Source: Chloroflexota bacterium (GTDB lineage Bacteria; Chloroflexota; Anaerolineae; Aggregatilineales; UBA3940). From it: a DNA stretch of 9,381 nucleotides. Made by a program: the position numbers and the translations under genes. The notes below the pieces were generated by a model that worked only from the letters and a program-made list of their open reading frames with translations, was not told the origin of the DNA and ran no database searches. The stretch is from positions 1-9,381 of the forward strand of contig JAADYZ010000259.1 in assembly GCA_010092775.1 (NCBI GenBank), given 5' to 3'. The first letter of the stretch is position 1; the number at the start of each line of letters is the position of its first letter. Below are positions 4,883-9,381 of this stretch, in pieces.

Positions 4883-6400
4883 TTAGGGCAAGTTGACCAT
4901 CAGGGGTGCTGACTCAAGCAGGGCCTGCACCGATGGGTTCATCACATCAAAGAAGGGCGTGGCGTAAGCACCGATGACGAAAATCAAGATCACCAGCGGA
5001 GCCAGCACCAGAATTTCACGGATGTTCAGGTCAATCAGTTCGGCGTTCTCGTCTTTGTCTAGCGGGCCGAGGTAGACCTTCTGGAACATGTACAGCATGT
5101 AAATCGCCGCCATGATCACACCCAGCGTGGCAATGATGGTGAACCAGAAGCTACCCAGCACCTCGGAACTGAAGGAGCCAAGAAGAATGGTGAACTCGCC
5201 GACGAAGCCGTTCAAACCGGGTAGTCCCATCGATGAGAAGACGACAATGACTGAGATGGCGGTGAAGACCGGCATCACGCGCCAGATCCCACCGAAGTCA
5301 TCCAGGTTACGGGTGTGGCGTCGCTCATAGATCATGCCGACGAGCAGGAACAACGCGCCTGTGCTGATGCCGTGATTGATCATCTGCAAAATCGCGCCGG
5401 AGACGCCAATGGCGTTCATCGAGAAGATGCCCAGCACCACGAAGCCCATGTGGCTGACCGAGGAGTAGGCGACCAGCTTCTTGACGTCGGTCTGCGCGAA
5501 GCACACCCAGGCACCGTAGATGATCCCTGCGACGCCCAAGCCCGCAATGAAGGGGGCAAAGAAGGCCGAAGCCTCAGGGAAGAGCGTCAGATTAAAGCGG
5601 ATCATGCCGTAGGCGCCCAGCTTAAGCAGTACACCCGCCAGAATGACCGAGCCCGCCGTGGGTGCCTGCACGTGAGCATCTGGCAGCCAGGAATGGAAAG
5701 GAAAGATCGGGATCTTGATGGCGAACGCGGCGAAGAAGCCCAGGAAGAGCAGATCGCGCACAATCTGGCTGGGGAAGGTGATCCCACCGCTTTGGACCAT
5801 CGCGACCAACTCTGGCAGATTGAAGGTCCCACCGATCACACCCAGGTAAAGGATCGCCAGCAGCATCAGGATCGAGCCTGCCATCGTATACAAGAAGAAC
5901 TTGAAAGATGCGTAGCGACGCTCTTTGCCGCCCCAGATGCCGATCAGGAAGTACATCGGCACGAGCGAGAATTCCCAGAAAATGTAGAACAGGAACAAGT
6001 CCATCGCCATGAAGACGCCCAGCATGGCAGTCGTCAGCAGCAGCATAAAGGCGTAGAAATCGCGTTCACGCTCGTGGATGTAGTTCCACGAGCCGAGCAT
6101 GGCGATCGGCATCAAGAGGGTGGTCAATAAGATCAACCAGACGCTAATGCCATCCACAGCCAGCGCATAACTGATGCCCGCCGTGGGGATCCAGGGCACA
6201 CTGCCTGCAAAATAAAGCGCCGCACTCTCCGAGAAGGGCACCTGCAGCAGGAACAGCGACAGCACAAATTCGATCAGGGCGAAGATGAGCGACACCCATT
6301 TGATCATGGTGAGGTTGTCTTTGGGGATCAACATCACCACTAGCATCCCCACCAAAGGGAAGGCCAGCAGTAGGGTCAAGAAGGTCGGAAAGCCAGACAT
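4883..6400 (-). CDS. nuoM: NADH-quinone oxidoreductase subunit M
   Basis: Antiporter-like, proton-pumping subunit of complex I, 505 residues, close to the E. coli NuoM length of 509. The diagnostic segments are intact: E143 in FYIFWEFSLVPMYFLIGIWG, K229 in AFAIKIPIFPFHSWLPDAHV, QAPTAGSVILAGVLLKLGAYG with K260, VKKLVAYSSVSHMGF, and E402 in GLNGFVGEFTIL. These correspond to E144, K234, K265 and E407 of E. coli. The ATG at 6400 has an excellent AAGGAG five bases upstream. It lies 34 bases after nuoL. The product is an integral membrane protein of about 14 helices, sitting between NuoL and NuoN in the membrane arm. No oddities. Confidence 0.98.
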   Translation of the reverse strand: MSGFPTFLTLLLAFPLVGMLVVMLIPKDNLTMIKWVSLIFALIEFVLSLFLLQVPFSESAALYFAGSVPWIPTAGISYALAVDGISVWLILLTTLLMPIAMLGSWNYIHERERDFYAFMLLLTTAMLGVFMAMDLFLFYIFWEFSLVPMYFLIGIWGGKERRYASFKFFLYTMAGSILMLLAILYLGVIGGTFNLPELVAMVQSGGITFPSQIVRDLLFLGFFAAFAIKIPIFPFHSWLPDAHVQAPTAGSVILAGVLLKLGAYGMIRFNLTLFPEASAFFAPFIAGLGVAGIIYGAWVCFAQTDVKKLVAYSSVSHMGFVVLGIFSMNAIGVSGAILQMINHGISTGALFLLVGMIYERRHTRNLDDFGGIWRVMPVFTAISVIVVFSSMGLPGLNGFVGEFTILLGSFSSEVLGSFWFTIIATLGVIMAAIYMLYMFQKVYLGPLDKDENAELIDLNIREILVLAPLVILIFVIGAYATPFFDVMNPSVQALLESAPLMVNLP

Positions 6401-6434
6401 AGATGCTCCTTGGCGGTTAATCTAGTCAAGTCAG

Positions 6435-8804
6435 CTAGAGGACAAAGCGTGCTACCAGGAAGATTACAATCACAACCACGCCCAGGGCAACAACCAGCGC
6501 GTAATTGCGGACAAATCCAGTTTGAATGCGGCGCAGCCCACGCGACGAGCCACTCACTAGGTTGGCAAGGCCGTTGACTGTACCGTCCACCACGCCCTGA
6601 TCGATCGGTTTACTCATAATCTGCGAGCCGCCGACGAAGAAACCGGACAGCAGCGTGTCGTGGAACCAATCGTGGAAGACGTTCCAATCGAGCGTGTTGG
6701 CAAAGAAATCTGACAAGCGTGTAAACGGTCGGATCAACACCGCCTCGTACAGCTCATCCCAGTACCATTTAGCTTCCAAGAAGCCAAACAGCGGGCCGGT
6801 CGATGCCAGCGGGTCCTGATCTTCGCTGCTTTGGCTGGGGCTACGGCCATAGACCAGCCACCCTAAGCCAATCGCAGCGAGGGCCACTACTGTAGAGATC
6901 ACAGCCACCGTCAAGTTGAATTTCGGGATGTGCGCATAAGTCACGCTGTACTCCAGCCAGTGGCCAAGTTGATGAAAGCCCTCGAAAGGCAGGTTCATCA
7001 AGCCGCCGAAAACGGAGAGCGCGCCCAGGATAATCAGCGGGATGGTCACAACGCCAGGGCTTTCAGTGGCCTGATCCGCCGCATCCGTGCGTGGTTGTCC
7101 GAAGAAGACCAGCGAGACCTGGCGTGTCATGTAGAAGGCCGTTAAGAAGGACGCGACCGAGAGCAGAATATAGACCAACAGGCTCTCGTTGTTGGCGTCG
7201 AGCAGGATTTCGTCCTTACTCCAGAAGCCTGCCAAGGGGACGATACCCGCCAGTGCCAGCGACCCGATGATATAGGTCCAACCCGTCGTGGGCATCCGTT
7301 GGAGCAGACCACCCATGTTGCGCATATCCTGCGGATCGGGGTGGGCGTGATGGTCGTCATGGTGATCATCGTGTTCCGCATGATGTTCGTCGTCATGTGC
7401 GCTACCGTGTTCATCGCCATGACCAGCTTCGCCTGCCAGAATGCCGCGCTCCATCCCTTGGATCACCGAGCCAGAGCCCAAGAAGAGCAGCGCCTTGAAA
7501 AAGGCGTGCGTGGCCAGGTGGAAGATACCAGCGACATAGCCACCCAAACCGACTGCCGCGATCATAAAGCCGAGCTGGCTGATGGTTGAGTAGGCCAGCA
7601 CCTTCTTGATGTCGAACTGAGCGACCGCGATCGTCGCAGCGACCAGGGCAGTCAGACCGCCTACTACCGCAACAACCGTCTCGGAGAAGGGGGCCATATG
7701 GAACAGCACATTACTACGCGTAATCATGTAGATGCCTGCGGTGACCATCGTCGCCGCATGGATCAAAGCACTGACGGGGGTAGGACCAGCCATCGCGTCT
7801 GGCAGCCACACAAATAGCGGGATTTGTGCGGACTTCCCAGTCGCACCAAGCAGCATAAGCAGGGTGATTGCAGTCACAACCGCGCCCATCGGAAAGCCAA
7901 CCGCTCCGAGGAAGATGAGCGTGTTGAGTTCACCAGGTCCTTCTTCGGCTGGCGCCAGGCTGGCCAGCACACCGATTGCACCTGACCGCGCCTCTTCTTC
8001 TTCACTGGTCGCAGCAGGGTTCCAGTCGAGTTCCTCCGGGGAAAGGGTGATGCAGTCAGCTTGGCTGCCTTCGATCATACATTCACCGCGTGAGAAGACC
8101 TCATCAAATTGGAGGCTGCCGAAGGACCAGAACAGCAAAAAGATGGCCATCAGCATGCCGAAGTCACCAACGCGGTTGACGATAAAGGCTTTGTTGGCCG
8201 CCTTGGCGTTGGCGACACCCTTTTCCGGATCGTCGTTCCAGAAGCCGATCAACAAGAAGCTGCACAATCCCACCAGCTCCCAACCGACAAATAAGGTCAG
8301 GAAGGTGTTGCCGGTCACCAGGATCAGCATGGAACCGAGGAAGAGGTTCAAGAAGGTGAAGAAACGCGAGAAGTAGCGCCGCTTGAATTCGTCCGCCTCG
8401 GCGCCATGCAGATGGCGCTTGTGGACGTTTTCTTCGACATCAAACTGCATGTAGCCGATCGCATAGATGTGGATCAAGGTCCCGACGCCAGTAACGACCA
8501 GCATCATGATGCTGGAAAGGGTATCCACGCGCAGGGTCCAGTCGATCACGAAAGTGCGCTCCGGGCTGATTTGGATACTCATCCAGGTAAAGAGCGGCAC
8601 CTGTGCGCCAGCCGGATCGTTCAGTAGCCCGATGAAGAGCAGCAGCGCAACCGTGAAAGCGCCGCCAGCCATCACCGAGGCAACTATGCCCGGGGCCGGG
8701 CTGTCGGGATTTTCCATCAGGCGACGACCGAAAAAGGCGTTAATGAAGACGCCTGCGAAGGGCAGAATGATGATCAGTGGTGCGATAGCGAAAATAGCCT
8801 GCAT
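6435..8804 (-). CDS. nuoL: NADH-quinone oxidoreductase subunit L, with long loop insertions
   Basis: The distal proton-pumping subunit of complex I. At 789 residues it is much longer than E. coli NuoL (613). The core is intact: E176 in FVGWELVGLCSFLLIGFW, K324 in GATGKSAQIPLFVWLPDAMA, H349 in PVSALIHAATMVTAG, K437 in THAFFKALLFLGSGS and K530 in GFWSKDEIL, matching E144, K229, K342 and K399 (plus the conserved His). The extra length is partly an acidic loop of about 65 residues (231-295), holding two cysteines, between helices 6 and 7. A His/Asp-rich loop (461-490) follows helix 11. The end has the long lateral amphipathic helix region (about 675-755) and a final membrane helix (765-787). ATG 8804 has AGGATGTGAGGT just upstream. 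The product lies in the membrane arm. Confidence 0.98.
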   Translation of the reverse strand: MQAIFAIAPLIIILPFAGVFINAFFGRRLMENPDSPAPGIVASVMAGGAFTVALLLFIGLLNDPAGAQVPLFTWMSIQISPERTFVIDWTLRVDTLSSIMMLVVTGVGTLIHIYAIGYMQFDVEENVHKRHLHGAEADEFKRRYFSRFFTFLNLFLGSMLILVTGNTFLTLFVGWELVGLCSFLLIGFWNDDPEKGVANAKAANKAFIVNRVGDFGMLMAIFLLFWSFGSLQFDEVFSRGECMIEGSQADCITLSPEELDWNPAATSEEEEARSGAIGVLASLAPAEEGPGELNTLIFLGAVGFPMGAVVTAITLLMLLGATGKSAQIPLFVWLPDAMAGPTPVSALIHAATMVTAGIYMITRSNVLFHMAPFSETVVAVVGGLTALVAATIAVAQFDIKKVLAYSTISQLGFMIAAVGLGGYVAGIFHLATHAFFKALLFLGSGSVIQGMERGILAGEAGHGDEHGSAHDDEHHAEHDDHHDDHHAHPDPQDMRNMGGLLQRMPTTGWTYIIGSLALAGIVPLAGFWSKDEILLDANNESLLVYILLSVASFLTAFYMTRQVSLVFFGQPRTDAADQATESPGVVTIPLIILGALSVFGGLMNLPFEGFHQLGHWLEYSVTYAHIPKFNLTVAVISTVVALAAIGLGWLVYGRSPSQSSEDQDPLASTGPLFGFLEAKWYWDELYEAVLIRPFTRLSDFFANTLDWNVFHDWFHDTLLSGFFVGGSQIMSKPIDQGVVDGTVNGLANLVSGSSRGLRRIQTGFVRNYALVVALGVVVIVIFLVARFVL
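7335..7424 (-). other. His/Asp-rich loop coding segment inside nuoL
   Basis: This segment codes for NuoL residues 461-490, about 30 residues dominated by His, Asp and Glu (pattern GHGDEHGSAH, DDEHHAEHDD, HHDDHHAHPD). It lies between the helix containing K437 and the MRNMGGL motif, where E. coli NuoL has only a short HHEQ-type turn. By E. coli topology the loop should face the cytoplasm. Such composition suggests metal or proton binding, but this is inference. Confidence 0.85.
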
Positions 8805-8825
8805 ACCTCACATCCTATCGATACA

Positions 8826-8844
8826 GCCGCGCACGGTGCGCAGC
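8826..8844 (-). other. Second hairpin in the nuoK-nuoL gap, near the nuoL ribosome binding site
   Basis: On the minus strand, GCTGCGCA (8844-8837 approximately), loop CCG, and TGCGCGGC (to 8826) form an 8-bp stem with one U-G pair. It follows the U-tailed hairpin at 8850-8880 and ends about 20 bases before the nuoL ATG. No U-tract follows it. It may be an RNA processing or stability element. Confidence 0.5.
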
Positions 8845-8849
8845 ACGAG

Positions 8850-8880
8850 AAAAAAGGGGTGGCGCATCCTGGCTACCCCT
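8850..8880 (-). terminator. Terminator-like hairpin at the end of nuoK, inside the nuo operon
   Basis: AGGGGT (8880-8875) and ACCCCT (8860-8855) pair perfectly on the minus strand. The stem continues past one A-C mismatch into two more G-C pairs, and TTTTTT (8855-8850) follows. The nuoK stop codon lies within the 5' arm. It looks like a rho-independent terminator, yet nuoL, nuoM and nuoN follow on the same strand, so it would act as a partial terminator or processing site if functional. Confidence 0.55.
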
Positions 8881-9196
8881 CCATAGTGTTGAGTTCGTCG
8901 ATGTCGATGCTCTGTTTGGTTCTGAAGATCGCCACAATCAAGGCTAGACCGACGGCCACCTCGGCTGCGGCGACTGTGATCACGAAAAACACGAAGACCT
9001 GGCCAGTGATGTCCATGAAGCTGCGGGCAAAGGCCACAAAAGCCAGGTTGGCCGAATTCAGCATCAGCTCGACCGACATAAAAATCAGGATGGCGTTGCG
9101 CCGGATCAATACGCCCGCCATCCCCATGATGAATAGGGTGGCGCTCAAAATGACATACCAACTGGTTGGGGCCAGAAAGGTGGTTTCTTGCAGCAT
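8873..9196 (-). CDS. nuoK: NADH-quinone oxidoreductase subunit K
   Basis: Small membrane subunit of complex I linking the quinone-module end of the membrane arm to the pumping subunits. At 107 residues it matches the family (about 100). Three membrane helices are visible. The two conserved membrane glutamates are present: E43 in FMSVELMLNSANL and E79 in TVAAAEVAVGLALIVAIFR, equivalent to E36 and E72 of E. coli. R32/R33 in VLIRRNAI are also typical. ATG 9196 has AAGGAT ten bases upstream. It starts 20 bases after the nuoJ stop. The last codons overlap the 5' arm of a U-tailed hairpin. Confidence 0.98.
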   Translation of the reverse strand: MLQETTFLAPTSWYVILSATLFIMGMAGVLIRRNAILIFMSVELMLNSANLAFVAFARSFMDITGQVFVFFVITVAAAEVAVGLALIVAIFRTKQSIDIDELNTMEG

Positions 9197-9216
9197 GGTC
9201 GTTGCGATCCTTACGC

Positions 9217-9381
9217 TTAGTCGCCGGCTGTCGGCGTGGAGGAGGGCATCTGCGGGGTCTCGGTTGGCTTAGGCAGGGTCGCTTCCCCCAATAAGTCCTC
9301 CGAGACCATATCGGACACCTTGATCCGCTTGCGTGGCGGGGCAGGTGGCATGTCCTCTTTGGCGATCACCACGGCACCCAC
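9217..9381 (-). CDS. nuoJ: NADH-quinone oxidoreductase subunit J, C-terminal fragment
   Basis: The last 54 codons of a gene that enters from the right edge, ending at TAA 9219-9217. The fragment starts VGAVVIAKED, which resembles the end of the last membrane helix of NuoJ (pattern G-A-V/I-V-L/I-A). It continues as a hydrophilic tail rich in Pro, Thr and Lys (for example PPAPPRKRIK and KPTETPQ). NuoJ is a small membrane subunit of complex I next to NuoK, and in bacteria it is normally encoded directly upstream of nuoK, as here. The identification rests mainly on this position and the helix end; the main body is outside the window. Confidence 0.85.
   Translation of the reverse strand: MGAVVIAKEDMPPAPPRKRIKVSDMVSEDLLGEATLPKPTETPQMPSSTPTAGD

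Noticed and set aside
5315..6130. Plus-strand open frame of 271 codons within nuoM
   Set aside because: It is antisense to a fully supported nuoM, its product is composed of biased charged residues without domain motifs, and it has no independent support. It is a shadow of GC-rich codon use.
7335..7424. Repeats resembling a short tandem array or CRISPR in the His-rich region
   Set aside because: The similarity comes from repeated His and Asp codons in a coding loop. Units are irregular and there are no spacers.
7732..8376. Plus-strand open frame of 214 codons within nuoL
   Set aside because: It is antisense to conserved NuoL core segments, Ser/Lys-rich, and without domain motifs.
1..9381. 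Mobile elements, tRNA or rRNA genes, defence or biosynthetic systems
   Set aside because: I found no transposase, integrase, terminal inverted repeats with target duplications, cloverleaf sequence or rRNA motif. The gene content is respiratory and regulatory, so a novel multi-gene system is not supported.

Overview
The window looks like a piece of a bacterial chromosome, most likely from a Chloroflexota (Chloroflexi) lineage. That placement is an inference from the style of the complex I subunits, the small STAS-like proteins and the ECF sigma/anti-sigma pair; no 16S or marker gene is present. The sequence is fairly GC-rich, with one conspicuous AT-rich patch around 2096-2150. I see no mobile element, CRISPR array, tRNA or rRNA.

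Right-hand two thirds (3281-9381, all on the minus strand): the distal end of a nuo operon for the proton-pumping NADH:quinone oxidoreductase (complex I), in the canonical order nuoJ (C-terminal end only), nuoK, nuoL, nuoM, nuoN. All four complete subunits keep the charged membrane residues needed for proton translocation. A strong intrinsic terminator closes the operon just after nuoN. The nuoK-nuoL and nuoM-nuoN gaps contain strong RNA hairpins. One of these has a U6 tail and looks like an internal terminator or processing site, which suggests that subunit output may be tuned after transcription starts.

Middle (about 1466-3074, minus strand): an ECF-type sigma factor, followed after one base by a membrane-anchored putative anti-sigma factor with an excellent ribosome binding site. 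The anti-sigma gene is interrupted. Its 127-codon N-terminal part runs into a 13-T homopolymer and then two tandem stop codons (TAG TAA). The C-terminal extracytoplasmic domain continues in the same frame as a clean ORF of about 200 codons. This is the most unusual thing in the window: a split gene, a recent pseudogene, a slippage-prone or readthrough gene, or a sequencing/assembly error.

Left (270-1357, plus strand): two small paralogous proteins that resemble single-domain STAS/SpoIIAA-like proteins, each apparently with its own promoter region. The second is separated from the converging anti-sigma unit by a perfect 10-bp hairpin that may terminate both. At the extreme left, the first 21 codons of a peroxiredoxin (Bcp/PrxQ type) run leftward off the window, divergent from the first STAS-like gene.

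No wholly new system is evident. The respiratory genes are ordinary, and the points worth following are the broken anti-sigma gene, the structured intercistronic RNAs, and the small STAS-like pair beside the sigma locus.
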